Assembly (NCBI GenBank): GCA_001465015.1
Contig: LNEO01000138.1
Coordinates: 1-51,825 of the forward strand
Direction of reading: 5' to 3'
Length of the DNA: 51,825 bases
DNA from: Deltaproteobacteria bacterium Ga0077539
GTDB lineage: Bacteria > Myxococcota_A > Polyangia > Polyangiales > Ga0077539
Below the pieces are notes generated by a model. That model saw only the letters and a list, made by a program, of their open reading frames with translations, ran no database searches and was not told where the DNA came from. The first letter of the stretch is position 1, and every line of letters starts with the position of its first letter. Below are positions 25,941 to 34,004 of this stretch, piece by piece. Both the position numbers and the translations under genes were made by a program.

Positions 25941-26651
25941 CTACCGCGCCCCGAGCGCGACGAGCGCGGTCGCCGCGCACATCGTCGCGAGCTCCACCCG
26001 GCGCAAGCTCTCTTCCCGCATCCTGCGTCGTAGCCGGATGCCCACAGCGTTTCCGACGAGCAGCGCGCCGGTCATCACCGCGGCCATCACCAGGATCGCT
26101 CGCGTCACTGAGCCGCCGGCGCTGTAGCCCACGAGCCGCCCAGCGTTGAGCGCGAGCGCCAGCGTCTGCGACGTCGCGATGAGCGACTCGCCGCTGAGCC
26201 CGACGGACACCAGCACCGGCGTGAGCAGCAGCCCTGCTCCGCCCGAACACGCGCCGAACGCGCCGACGCTCGCGGCCGCGGGGGCGAGCCACCGCGGGTT
26301 CACTTGAAAACGCGCCCATCCGAGCGCCTTCGCGAGCGCGAGCCCGGTTGCGACCACGAGCAGCGCTCGGAGAAGCGCCGGGGGCGCCTTCACGGCGAGC
26401 ACTCCCACGACCAGCGACGCCGCCGCGATCGGCGCGAACATCCTTCGCGTCACGGCGCGGTCGATCGACGCACGAAAGACCCACGCGCGGTGGACGTTGG
26501 CGATCGCGAGTCCCGGCGCGGTCAGCACCAGCGCCTCGCGCGGACCGATCGCCGCCGACAGCGCGAGCAACGCGAGCAGCCCGCCGCCCTGACCCGCGAG
26601 CGTCGAGACCACCCCGGCGAGCACCCCACATCCGATGACGACTTCGATCAT
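25941..26651 (-). CDS. TauE/SafE family anion exporter (permease)
   Basis: A 236-residue membrane protein. The ATG at 26651 starts directly before the first helix (IEVVIGCGVLAGVVSTLAGQGGG). The upstream in-frame ATG at 26717 would add a polar, signal-less extension. About seven or eight hydrophobic helices are seen. The family's two glycine-rich repeat motifs are present as AGQGGGLLALLAL (near residue 20) and GACSGGAGLLLTPVL in the second half. TauE/SafE members export sulfite, sulfoacetate or related organosulfur and carboxylate anions. The divergent LysR-type gene 71 bp away is the probable regulator. It is a little shorter than typical 250-270 aa members. Confidence 0.85.
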   Translation of the reverse strand: MIEVVIGCGVLAGVVSTLAGQGGGLLALLALSAAIGPREALVLTAPGLAIANVHRAWVFRASIDRAVTRRMFAPIAAASLVVGVLAVKAPPALLRALLVVATGLALAKALGWARFQVNPRWLAPAAASVGAFGACSGGAGLLLTPVLVSVGLSGESLIATSQTLALALNAGRLVGYSAGGSVTRAILVMAAVMTGALLVGNAVGIRLRRRMREESLRRVELATMCAATALVALGAR

Positions 26652-26694
26652 GCGAGCGGATCTGCGGTCGAAGCAGCCATACGTCCAATGAATG

Positions 26695-26724
26695 TTATTC
26701 GCTGTTGTGATAAGCAACGCTTAT
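26695..26724. promoter_or_regulatory. LysR-type operator between TauE and LysR genes
   Basis: TTAT-N11-ATAA at 26695-26713 fits the T-N11-A rule for LysR-family recognition sites. It overlaps a second, perfect dyad ATAAGC-AAC-GCTTAT at 26710-26724 that runs into the LysR start codon (ATG at 26723). Overlapping sites of this kind are expected for an autoregulated, ligand-responsive divergent promoter. Position and symmetry are directly visible. Binding is inferred. Confidence 0.5.
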
Positions 26725-27571
26725 GGTCGATCTGCTGCGGTACTTCCTGCTCGCCTGCGAAGAGCGCTCGATTACCGGCGCGGCGCGGCGCGCGCACGTC
26801 ACGCAGCCGGCGCTCTCGGCGGCGATCGCGCGGCTCGAGTCCGAGCTCGGCGTCGAGCTCTTTCACAGAGAGCGAGGCGGGGTCGTGCCGACGACCGCGG
26901 GAGAGGCGCTCGTTCCGCGAGCGCGCGCGGTGCTCGCGGCGATCGACGACGCCCGGCGCGCGGTCGAAGAGGTGCGCGACGTGCGGACCGGTCGCGTGCG
27001 CATCGGCGGCGGCGCGACGGTGTGCGCGTACTACCTTCCGCCGGTCCTCGCGGGATACCGAGCGCAGCACCCCGGCGTGAAGCTGTTTGTGCGCGAGGGC
27101 ACCTCCGAGGGAACGCGCGAAGCTGTGATGGCCGGCGAGCTCGACCTCGGGATCATCACCGTCGAGCACGGTGAGTTCTGGCGGGACGACGAAATGATCC
27201 TCGTCGCCGCGCCCGACGCGGACACTCGCGGCGCGCCGATGGTGACCTTTCCCAAGGGCGCGACGATCCGCGACGCGCTCGACCGACACTTTCCGGGAAG
27301 CGACATCGTGATGGAGCTCTCGGGCATCGCGTCGGTCATCGAGCACGCGGCGCAGGGCCTCGGCGTCGCGCTCGTCTCGCGCGTGTCCGTCGAGGACGCC
27401 CTCGCTGACGAAACCCTCGTCGAAGTGAAGGACCCTCGCACCCCCATCGTGCGCCCGCTCATGATCGTCCACCGCGGGCTCGATCGCCTGTCTCCCGCCG
27501 CCGCCGCGCTACGAAAGCTCTTGCTCGCCTCGCGCACGGTCCGCCGCCGCCGACACGGCCGCCGCGCGTAG
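26723..27571 (+). CDS. LysR-family transcriptional regulator
   Basis: A 282-residue LysR-type regulator. The N-terminal winged helix is typical: LLRYFLLACEERSITGAARR, HVTQPALSAAIARLESELG, ELFHRERGGVVPTTAGE. A linker helix follows to about residue 88, then a periplasmic-binding-like effector domain (GRVRIGGGATVCAYYLPPVL, GELDLGIITVEHG, GIASVIEHAAQGLGVALVSR). The C-terminus is strongly basic (VRRRRHGRRA), which is unusual. Divergent placement next to a TauE/SafE exporter suggests that it controls that gene in response to the exported anion or a precursor. The operator at 26695-26724 overlaps its own start. Confidence 0.92.
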   Translation: MVDLLRYFLLACEERSITGAARRAHVTQPALSAAIARLESELGVELFHRERGGVVPTTAGEALVPRARAVLAAIDDARRAVEEVRDVRTGRVRIGGGATVCAYYLPPVLAGYRAQHPGVKLFVREGTSEGTREAVMAGELDLGIITVEHGEFWRDDEMILVAAPDADTRGAPMVTFPKGATIRDALDRHFPGSDIVMELSGIASVIEHAAQGLGVALVSRVSVEDALADETLVEVKDPRTPIVRPLMIVHRGLDRLSPAAAALRKLLLASRTVRRRRHGRRA

Positions 27572-27618
27572 TCAGCGCTTCTTCGAACCGCGCCCCCGTG
27601 TGTCTCGGCCGCAGCGCT

Positions 27619-27993
27619 CTAGGGCTTGTCTGCGTTGTTGGCGAGCACGAGCAGCGCCGCGGACACGCCGAACGCGATCAACAGTTTCACGCACGCGCTC
27701 GCGACGTCCGGCGGCGCCTCTCGATACACAAAGAACGTCAGCGCGAAGTGCAGCGCGATCGTCATGAACCCCGCGTAGCGAGCCCAGTTCTTCGCGAGGA
27801 CGAGAAACACCGCGGCGAACAGGTCGAACGCGCCCCAGCTGCCGAACAGCACGGCGCCGATCCGCGCCACGTCGCGAAAGCGACCCTCTTCTTGCCAGAG
27901 CAGCCACGCCAACCAGCAGTGCAGGGCGCCCCAAGCCCCGAGCGCGATCCCAACGATGCGAAGTGCGATGCGAGAGAGCGTTGGTCCAAACAT
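27619..27993 (-). CDS. Small four-helix membrane protein
   Basis: A 124-residue protein with four hydrophobic segments (about 8-32, 43-66, 72-92 and 98-120), starting at ATG 27993. A Trp-rich first helix pair (GAWGALHCWLAWLLW) and the pattern GSWGAFDLFAAVFLVLAKNWARYAGF resemble small uncharacterised inner-membrane proteins. I do not recognise a named family. It is convergent with the LysR gene and lies 29 bp downstream of another membrane protein gene on the same strand, so it probably belongs to a three-gene membrane-protein operon (29905 to 27619). Confidence 0.65.
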   Translation of the reverse strand: MFGPTLSRIALRIVGIALGAWGALHCWLAWLLWQEEGRFRDVARIGAVLFGSWGAFDLFAAVFLVLAKNWARYAGFMTIALHFALTFFVYREAPPDVASACVKLLIAFGVSAALLVLANNADKP

Positions 27994-28022
27994 CAGCCCG
28001 GATCGTAGCGCACTTCGCGCGC

Positions 28023-28847
28023 TCAGGCGCGACGCGCTCGGGTCAGCGCGAGCGCCGCGAGCCCGACGAACCACAGGACGCTCGCCGCGGTGACCTTGTT
28101 GCGCTTGTCGGGCTCGAGCGACTGCGGTTGATCGTCGACGCGCGAGGCGAGCGCGAGCACGAGCGCGCTCGTCACGAGGCCCACCCAATAGCCCCACTCC
28201 GAGCGTCTCGGCGCCCACGCGAGCGTGAGCCCGGCACACAAAAATCCGAGCATCAGTCGGTTGGCGAGCGGCGCGCGATCGGTTCCCCGCTTCGCGAGCG
28301 CCCAGCCCGCCACGAGCGCGGGCGGCACGAACAAGAGCGCGCGAAGCACGTGCCTGGCCCATCCCTCGTACGCGCGAATCACCCTGGGAATATCCTGATA
28401 GACAGGCATTCCTGGCATCTGCGGTCGCGTCGGCAACGCGTCCCCGAAGGCGACGACAGCCAGCGAGGCCATCGAGAAGAACGCGATCGACGCGACGCTC
28501 ATCCGCGCCCAGACGCGGGGCGCCGTCTCGCGGGACGCGACCGCGACCAGCACCAGCAGCGGAACCGTCGCGTGCATCGCGAGCGCCCTGTCCCCGAGGT
28601 CTGGAAACGACGCCCAGCTCGCGATCCATTGAATCGGCGACGCCTTGCAAGACCACGGCAGACCCGTCGACACGAGAAAGGCAAACACGGTCAGCAGCCA
28701 GTTGCGCCGCATCCCCGTCGGCACCGCGGGTGTCCGCGCGCGCTCGGGCTCGGGCGTGCTCTTCTCGATCGAGCGCTCTTCGCTCTCGGCAGGCGCCTCT
28801 TCTCGAGCGGGCGTCTTGGTCGTCGTCTTCGGTGTCTTGCGGGCCAT
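28023..28847 (-). CDS. Membrane protein with long basic/acidic N-terminal tail
   Basis: The ATG at 28847 shares its last base with the stop of the upstream gene (TGATG), so I prefer it to the in-frame ATG at 28859. The 274-residue product has a charged, Pro/Glu/Thr-rich tail of about 45 residues. About seven membrane helices follow from WLLTVFAFLVSTGLPW onward. A short helix-breaking region PTRPQMPGMPVYQDIPR around residue 155 may face the outside. No catalytic motif is seen and no family is recognised. It is co-transcribed with the HTTM-like gene upstream and the small membrane protein downstream. Confidence 0.65.
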   Translation of the reverse strand: MARKTPKTTTKTPAREEAPAESEERSIEKSTPEPERARTPAVPTGMRRNWLLTVFAFLVSTGLPWSCKASPIQWIASWASFPDLGDRALAMHATVPLLVLVAVASRETAPRVWARMSVASIAFFSMASLAVVAFGDALPTRPQMPGMPVYQDIPRVIRAYEGWARHVLRALLFVPPALVAGWALAKRGTDRAPLANRLMLGFLCAGLTLAWAPRRSEWGYWVGLVTSALVLALASRVDDQPQSLEPDKRNKVTAASVLWFVGLAALALTRARRA

Positions 28848-29905
28848 CAGCGGGCGCACAGTACCGTGACTTCACCCTGTCCGCGGCGCACGAACCATCG
28901 CCTCGAATCGCGCACGACGAGGCGGTCGCCGGCCGCGCAGCGCGCGAGAAAATAGCGCTTGATGATCGGAACGGACGGAGACAGCGGCACCTTCAGCCCG
29001 TTCCACACCTCGTCGTTGCCGCGCTCGCTCTGGCAGAGGCCGTCGCGGGTGCACCACTGCGCGGTGGGCAGATCCTCGCTGTACAAATGGTGAGCGAAAT
29101 ACGCGGGCCAGAGCCCCACGTGCCAGAGCAGCGGCGCGACGATCAGCCAGCCGCTCGCGACCAGCGCCGCGCGGCTCGATCGCTCGATGGTCTCTTTTGG
29201 TTTCTCCCCGTGCCACGGCCACAGGAGCAGCGGCGCGGCGAGGGCGAGCGCGATGTTCCACGGCCAGACGGACTCGTTCCATTTGTGGCCCCAGGGACCG
29301 AGGTCATAGAGGATCCCTGCGTGCATCAAGACCGCGCCGATCGCCGCGAGGCGCCTCGCGCGAGGGATCATCACCAGCACTCCGAGCAGCGCCTCGCCGC
29401 CAGCGATCACCCACGGAAACCACTTCGACACGAGCGCGGTGGGCGTCTTCGTGAGCGCTGTCAACAGCCACGGCGCGGTTCCCGTGAACCAACCGGGCGA
29501 CAAGAGCTTGTTGAGCCCGGCGTAGAAGTACATCGCGCCGAGAAATACCCGCGCAAACACCCATCCTCGCGCCCCGAAGCTCGCGCCCACCATGATGGCC
29601 GCGAGCGTGTACACCGACGGCTGAACCCGCGCGGTGTCCGCGATCATCGCGAGCATCAACACGACGGCGTGCGAGACGCTGCCCACCCGAGGAAACACGA
29701 TGCTCGCGAGCGCGGTCGCGATCAACGCGTGCCCGAAGGGCAGGGCGATCGACGGCCCTAGCGGCAACAATGGCAGCTCTCGGCGCGCGCTGAAGAGCGC
29801 CCACGTCACCAGCACGGTCGCGCACTGACCGAGCGCTGCGAGCGTTCGCGCGACGGTCGCCGGCGTGGCGGGGTCGTTGATCCAGCGCTTCACTCTCGTT
29901 CTCAC
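28847..29905 (-). CDS. HTTM/DoxX-like integral membrane protein
   Basis: A 352-residue polytopic protein with around seven or eight hydrophobic helices. The segment ARVFLGAMYFYAGLNKLLSP followed by GWFTGTAPWLLTAL is characteristic of the HTTM (vitamin K-dependent carboxylase-like) and DoxX-type superfamily, where a helix with an Asn/Lys pair precedes a Trp-rich loop. The C-terminal 90 residues are soluble, with two Cys in QWCTRDGLCQSE and a beta-rich end (RLVVRDSRRWFVRRGQG). Enzymatic carboxylase residues are not evident. The function is unknown. The divergent ferredoxin gene is only 27 bp away. Confidence 0.6.
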   Translation of the reverse strand: MRTRVKRWINDPATPATVARTLAALGQCATVLVTWALFSARRELPLLPLGPSIALPFGHALIATALASIVFPRVGSVSHAVVLMLAMIADTARVQPSVYTLAAIMVGASFGARGWVFARVFLGAMYFYAGLNKLLSPGWFTGTAPWLLTALTKTPTALVSKWFPWVIAGGEALLGVLVMIPRARRLAAIGAVLMHAGILYDLGPWGHKWNESVWPWNIALALAAPLLLWPWHGEKPKETIERSSRAALVASGWLIVAPLLWHVGLWPAYFAHHLYSEDLPTAQWCTRDGLCQSERGNDEVWNGLKVPLSPSVPIIKRYFLARCAAGDRLVVRDSRRWFVRRGQGEVTVLCAR

Positions 29906-29932
29906 TGAAAGTGATACAACGATGCCCTCTCC

Positions 29933-30316
29933 ATGCCGAAGCGAGACCGATATCTATTCGTGTGCACCAATCGTCGCCCAGACGGCAATCCCAAGGGTTC
30001 TTGCGCGCAGTCTGGAAGCGAAGAGCTGCTCGTGGCCCTCAAGGCCGCCGTCGTGACGAGCAAGCTCCAGGCTGTGAGTCGTCCGTGTGGCGCCTCGTGC
30101 CTCGATGTGTGCTGGGAGGGGCCCGTCGTCGCGATCATGCCCGATGACGTCTTTCTCGGACGCGTCACAAAAGAGGACATCCCCGCGATCGTCGAGGCCC
30201 TCGCGATGCGGGACACCAAGGTCTCCGAGCACCCCAAGCTCCGCGACAAGGTGCTCACGCGCGCGCAGTTCGACGACCCCGCGCTCGTCAAGCTCGGCGT
30301 AAAGAAGGGAGACTGA
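29933..30316 (+). CDS. Thioredoxin-like [2Fe-2S] ferredoxin
   Basis: A 127-residue protein of the thioredoxin-fold ferredoxin family. The expected ligands are visible: Cys11 and Cys24 in VCTNRRPDGNPKGSC (CX12C) and Cys56 and Cys60 in SCLDVC (CX3C). An extra Cys52 lies next to them. The core continues with WEGPVVAIMPDDVFLGRVT. The C-terminal 40 residues are longer than in minimal members and carry the sequence KVLTRAQFDDPALVKLG. It probably passes electrons in the cytoplasm; the partner is unknown. Two genes follow, one 1 bp and one 4-nt-overlap coupled, so they are translated together. Confidence 0.9.
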   Translation: MPKRDRYLFVCTNRRPDGNPKGSCAQSGSEELLVALKAAVVTSKLQAVSRPCGASCLDVCWEGPVVAIMPDDVFLGRVTKEDIPAIVEALAMRDTKVSEHPKLRDKVLTRAQFDDPALVKLGVKKGD

Positions 30317-30317
30317 C

Positions 30318-30776
30318 GTGCTCGGTGTGACCTTTCGCGAGACGCTCGATGGCAGCTGGCACAGACCCAGCGCGCCCGGCGAGGAGCGTCGGTGCTCCGT
30401 CGACGTCTCTGTCGTGATCCCGCGCGTGACCGAGCTGCTCGGCAACACGATCGCTGAGATCTCGGGGCGCGTGACCCTCGAGGGCTTCGCCACGAACCGA
30501 GAGTTCAAAGGAACGCTCGGCGTCGGCGCGATCCTGCGAGAGCGCAGGATTCCCTACGCGTTTTCGTTTATCGCAGACGACGGCGCGGCGTATCGATTCG
30601 ACGGCGCCAAAGAGGTCAACGTGTTGAGTCTGCCGAAGTCCACGAGCACGCTCGGCGCGTACGTGTTCGACGGGCAGGGCGAAGAGGTCGGGCGCGTCGT
30701 GCTCCGCGCGGACCTGCGCGACGAGGTCGTCCGATTCTTGACGACGTTTCGACCGAAGCTCGGGTGGCGCTCGTGA
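30318..30776 (+). CDS. Hypothetical protein coupled to the ferredoxin gene
   Basis: A 152-residue soluble protein whose GTG start is one base after the ferredoxin stop. Regular beta strands are predicted by eye (VSVVIPRVTELLG, GRVTLEGFATN, FKGTLGVGAILRERRIPYAFSF, AYRFDGAKEVNVLS, AYVFDGQGEEVGRVVLR), so a beta-barrel or beta-sandwich is likely. There is no Cys pair or metal motif. I do not recognise the family. Tight coupling to the ferredoxin suggests a role with an electron-transfer partner, but that rests on position alone. Confidence 0.65.
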   Translation: MLGVTFRETLDGSWHRPSAPGEERRCSVDVSVVIPRVTELLGNTIAEISGRVTLEGFATNREFKGTLGVGAILRERRIPYAFSFIADDGAAYRFDGAKEVNVLSLPKSTSTLGAYVFDGQGEEVGRVVLRADLRDEVVRFLTTFRPKLGWRS

Positions 30777-31681
30777 CCCAGCGCGCGGCGTTCGCGGCGT
30801 TCGCGGCGTTCGCAGCGTTCGCAGCGTTCGCAGCGGGGTGCGCCCCGCGCGCGACGAGCGCAGTGGGCCGACAGACGGCCTCTCGCGGTCAGCACACACA
30901 ATCAAGTGGATCGACCGCGCTAAGCCCCGGCGGCGCCCCGAGCGACGAGGCCGAGCGCGCTCTCTCTGCGCTGCGTGCCGCGCTGTTGCGAGCGGACGAG
31001 GGCCCGCTGCGCGAGGCGGGCGTCGTGTTGTCCCGCGGCGGCGCGACGGAGATCAACGGCGACCGCGCCGAGGACGAGCGCGTAGCCGCGGTCGAAATCG
31101 CCGTTCGTGATCGCCAGAGCGCGCTCTTCGTGCTGCGAACCACCTGCGGAAACGTGACGGTCATCGGGTACGTCCGCGACGGGTCTGCGTGGCGCTCGCG
31201 CGCGCGGCGCTCGCTCGTCCCGCCGGTGGTCCCCGGCACGTGCGTGCGCGTGGCGCTCGTCGCGCAGCCGATCGCGATGCGCAGCGACCCTGCGCGCGAG
31301 GCGGCGCTCGGCTTGCGGTGGGAGGACGCGATGGCCGACGAGATTCACGGCCCGCACCTCTGGGTGTTCGGCCTCGACCCGCAGCAAGGGTTCACGCTCT
31401 TGCTCGAGGGCGCCCCCTTTGGAGGAACCGACGATCGCACAGGCTCGAGCACCGAGGGTTCGCTCGCCGTGCTCGACGAGCTTCCTCCGCCGAGGCCGCT
31501 CTTCGTCGAGATTCGCCCCGGTCAACGGGGATTGAGCGCCGGAGCGCCAGCGTCTCGCACGGTGCGTCGCTACGAGCTTCGCGGCGCGCGAATCGAGCTC
31601 GTCGACGAGCAGCGCAGCTCTGTCACCGACGAGCAGCTCGGCCCGCCCGGGCCCCCTCGCGCTGAGCGCCCTCAGCGTTGA
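30773..31681 (+). CDS. Lipoprotein with repeat-built signal peptide
   Basis: The GTG at 30773 overlaps the preceding TGA (GTGA) and gives a 302-residue protein; a GTG at 30764 would add three residues. The signal sequence is TQR followed by five AAF units and AAGC, so its hydrophobic core is encoded by a 9-bp tandem repeat (30785-30829) and the lipidated residue is Cys23. After a Ser/Gly/Thr linker comes a folded domain (about 65-280) with CGNVTVIGYVRDG, GTCVRVALVAQP and PHLWVFGLDPQQGFTLLLEG. The family is unknown. The end overlaps the convergent lipoprotein gene by 10 bp. Confidence 0.7.
   Translation: MTQRAAFAAFAAFAAFAAFAAGCAPRATSAVGRQTASRGQHTQSSGSTALSPGGAPSDEAERALSALRAALLRADEGPLREAGVVLSRGGATEINGDRAEDERVAAVEIAVRDRQSALFVLRTTCGNVTVIGYVRDGSAWRSRARRSLVPPVVPGTCVRVALVAQPIAMRSDPAREAALGLRWEDAMADEIHGPHLWVFGLDPQQGFTLLLEGAPFGGTDDRTGSSTEGSLAVLDELPPPRPLFVEIRPGQRGLSAGAPASRTVRRYELRGARIELVDEQRSSVTDEQLGPPGPPRAERPQR
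30785..30829 (+). repeat. Codon-aligned 9-bp tandem repeat (5 units)
   Basis: Five units of GCGGCGTTC or its synonymous GCAGCGTTC form are read in frame as Ala-Ala-Phe. A partial sixth GCAGCG follows. The first three use GCG as first codon and the last two use GCA, so point changes have accumulated between units. The repeat makes up the hydrophobic region of a lipoprotein signal peptide. Confidence 0.9.
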
Positions 31682-32481
31682 GCGCCGGCGCGCCTGCGTC
31701 GATAGGTCGCGGTGCTCGGATTGCTGCCGTCGAGCCCCATCGTCGTCACGTTGATCACGTCGCCGGTTCCCTGCCAATCGCGGGTCACCATGATTGTGTG
31801 TGTCATCGCGGCCCGCCGGCGACACGCGCTCTCGTCGTCGCGGACCAGCTCGACGGTGCCCGGAAGAAACCGGACGTTCGCGCCGTCGACGGTCAACGTG
31901 TACGGCGACGCCGTCGCCCACACCCGCGTCCTGCCCGTCTCGCCGCAAGCGTCGCGCTGCGTGCCGTAGAACGTCGTGGTCGTGCACACCTCGCGGGCGT
32001 CGGTAGGGCTGCGGATCGTGAGAATGCACTCGCCGGTGACGCTTCGGGTCTCGGGTCGGGGGATGCTTCCATCCGAGTCGCTCCACACGCCCACGAGGCC
32101 ATCGAGCAGCGCGTCTCGCGACCGTCTCTGCGGATCCTCGGAGGGCTCGGGCTGCACCGCTGGCACTTCGGGGACGGGGTTGGTGTTTGCGGTGTTGGGC
32201 TGTTCGGGCGTCGGCTGCTCGGTGCCGAGCGGGTCGCCCGGGCTCGGCTGCGCGTTGTTCGCCGAGCCGACTTCGCCGCCGCGAATCAATGGGGCCGTCG
32301 AGCCGCGCGCCGGCAGCGCCGCCAGCGTGGGCATCGGCGCGACCGGATCGTTGACGAACGGGCCGACGATCGTCGACTGCGGGCCGTATTGCCGCTCGGA
32401 CTCGGACACCGGGCGTTCAGTCGGAGGCTGCGAGCAAGCCGCACAGACGAGCATCAGAGAGAGCGGGGCGCGGGCGATCAT
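31672..32481 (-). CDS. Hypothetical lipoprotein
   Basis: A 269-residue lipoprotein (lipobox CAAC after MIARAPLSLMLV). A long Pro/Glu/Thr/Asn-rich disordered linker occupies about residues 18-122. A compact C-terminal domain follows (about 125-262), with GLVGVWSDSDGSI, GECILTIRSP, ACGETGRTRVW and WQGTGDVINVTTMG, probably a small beta barrel with Cys pairs. No family is recognised. The start overlaps the stop of the TPR gene (ATGA at 32478-32481), so both belong to one operon, with the TPR gene first. Confidence 0.68.
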   Translation of the reverse strand: MIARAPLSLMLVCAACSQPPTERPVSESERQYGPQSTIVGPFVNDPVAPMPTLAALPARGSTAPLIRGGEVGSANNAQPSPGDPLGTEQPTPEQPNTANTNPVPEVPAVQPEPSEDPQRRSRDALLDGLVGVWSDSDGSIPRPETRSVTGECILTIRSPTDAREVCTTTTFYGTQRDACGETGRTRVWATASPYTLTVDGANVRFLPGTVELVRDDESACRRRAAMTHTIMVTRDWQGTGDVINVTTMGLDGSNPSTATYRRRRAGAQR

Positions 32482-33773
32482 CGGCGCCTCTGCCGTTGCG
32501 GGGCGTCGATCTCTTGGATGCGGCCCTGCGCAAACGCTCGGTCGATCGTGCCTCGGCCGCCGAGGGCCTGTTGATAGAGCTGCCGCGCCGCGCGTCGATC
32601 TCCCTCTTCGAAGGCGATGTCCGCGCGCATGAGCAGCGCGGGGGCGTCCTGCGCGTCATCCGAGAGGATGCGGTCGAGGTACGCGCGCGCGAGGGTGTTC
32701 AAGCGCATGCGGCGCGCTTGCTCCGCGGCGCGGATCCGGGGCGTTCGATCGCCGGGCATCAGGTCGATCGCGCGGTTCCACTCTTGGATCGACTCTTCGC
32801 CGCGCTCGGTGCGGCCGAGCACCTCGGCGAGCGCCGCGTGCGCCTCGCCGTCGTTGGACACCTGCTCGATCGCCGCGCGAAGCGGCGTCTCGGCTTCGGG
32901 CATTCGACCGCTGCGCAGCTGCGCGCGACCGAGGCCCGACTGCGCCCCTGGCTGCTGCGGGTTGAGCTGCACGGCGCGCGCGAACGCTCGCTGCGCGTCG
33001 TCATGGGTGCCGCGCGCGAGGTGAAGGTCTCCGAGCGCCACCAGCGCTTCGGGCCAGTCGGGGCGGTCCGCGATCGCTCGCTGAAGCAGCGGCAACGCCT
33101 GGTCGTTCTGCCGCGCCCTGCGCAGCGCTCGGCCGAGCGCGAGGGCGGCGATGGGATCTTTGGGGTCCGCTTCGACCGCTCGTTGAAACGCCTGTCGGGC
33201 GTCGTCCTGACGATTCGAGACCTCGAAGAGCAGCCCCAGGCCCAGCTGCGGCTCCGAGCGGCCGGGAAGCGCCGCCGCCGCCGCGCGGTACGCCTGCTCG
33301 GCGTCCGTCGCGCGTCCAGCGATCCGGAGCGAGTCGGCGATGACCAGCTTGAGCTCTGCGTTTTCGCGATCGATCCGCTGCGCTGCGGTGATCTCGCGCT
33401 CAGCCAGCGACGGGCGCTGCCAGATCAGGTGCGCCCTCGCCATGCAAATGTGCCGGTTGATCCCGGCCGGAACGGCGTTGCACGCGGTCCGCGCCTCGCG
33501 AAAGTTGCCCTGGTCGAAGCGGACCCGCGCGATCTCCAAGAGCGCTTCGGCCCTCGTCGGCCCGCGCGTCGCAGTGCGCAGCGCGCGAACGGCGTCGTCG
33601 AAGTGACCGGCGCGACGGAGAGCCCGACCGAGCCGCAGCTGCGCGCTCGTGTCCGTCGCAGGCGCAGCCCGAAGCGCTGGGAGCTCCGACTCTTGCGCCA
33701 TCGCTGGGGCTGCGAGCGAGAGCACGCCGATCGCGATCATCAACGGAAAAGCAGTGGTTCCGCGGGGGTTCAT
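32478..33773 (-). CDS. Exported TPR-repeat protein
   Basis: A 431-residue protein with a signal peptide (about 1-27, cleavage near AMAQ). Almost the whole mature chain is tetratricopeptide repeats with the family pattern of a small residue at 8 and 20 and Pro at the turn. Examples are LGRALRRAGHFDDAVRALR, LGLLFEVSNRQDDARQAF, LGRALRRARQNDQALPLL, LGDLHLARGTHDDAQRAF and LGRAQLRSGRMPEAETPL. About ten to eleven repeats are seen, then a short basic tail. TPR proteins are scaffolds for envelope complexes. The coupled lipoprotein gene suggests that the two form a periplasmic or outer-membrane complex. The divergent kinase gene starts 231 bp away. Confidence 0.88.
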   Translation of the reverse strand: MNPRGTTAFPLMIAIGVLSLAAPAMAQESELPALRAAPATDTSAQLRLGRALRRAGHFDDAVRALRTATRGPTRAEALLEIARVRFDQGNFREARTACNAVPAGINRHICMARAHLIWQRPSLAEREITAAQRIDRENAELKLVIADSLRIAGRATDAEQAYRAAAAALPGRSEPQLGLGLLFEVSNRQDDARQAFQRAVEADPKDPIAALALGRALRRARQNDQALPLLQRAIADRPDWPEALVALGDLHLARGTHDDAQRAFARAVQLNPQQPGAQSGLGRAQLRSGRMPEAETPLRAAIEQVSNDGEAHAALAEVLGRTERGEESIQEWNRAIDLMPGDRTPRIRAAEQARRMRLNTLARAYLDRILSDDAQDAPALLMRADIAFEEGDRRAARQLYQQALGGRGTIDRAFAQGRIQEIDAPQRQRRR

Positions 33774-34004
33774 CAGTTCTCCGGCGGCTGAAAAGAGCCG
33801 AGTTTCGTGTGTCTAGACCGTTTCATGCGAACCGATCGTCAGAGGGTTATACGCCCACGCCGTCAAATCGGTGCATTGCTCTGTGTTCTCGAGACCTACC
33901 TTGTGGCTCTGCGCCCTCAGGGGTGTCCGGCCAAGGGGGGCACTGCTCCTCGGTGTTCAACGTTCCGTGCTAGGGTTGCTCCGTAAGCTTCGAAGAGGGA
34001 TGCA

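Noticed and set aside
30785..30829. CRISPR-like array or slippage-controlled phase variation by frameshift
   Set aside because: The units are 9 bp, directly adjacent without spacers, and a multiple of three, so neither CRISPR nor on/off frameshifting applies.
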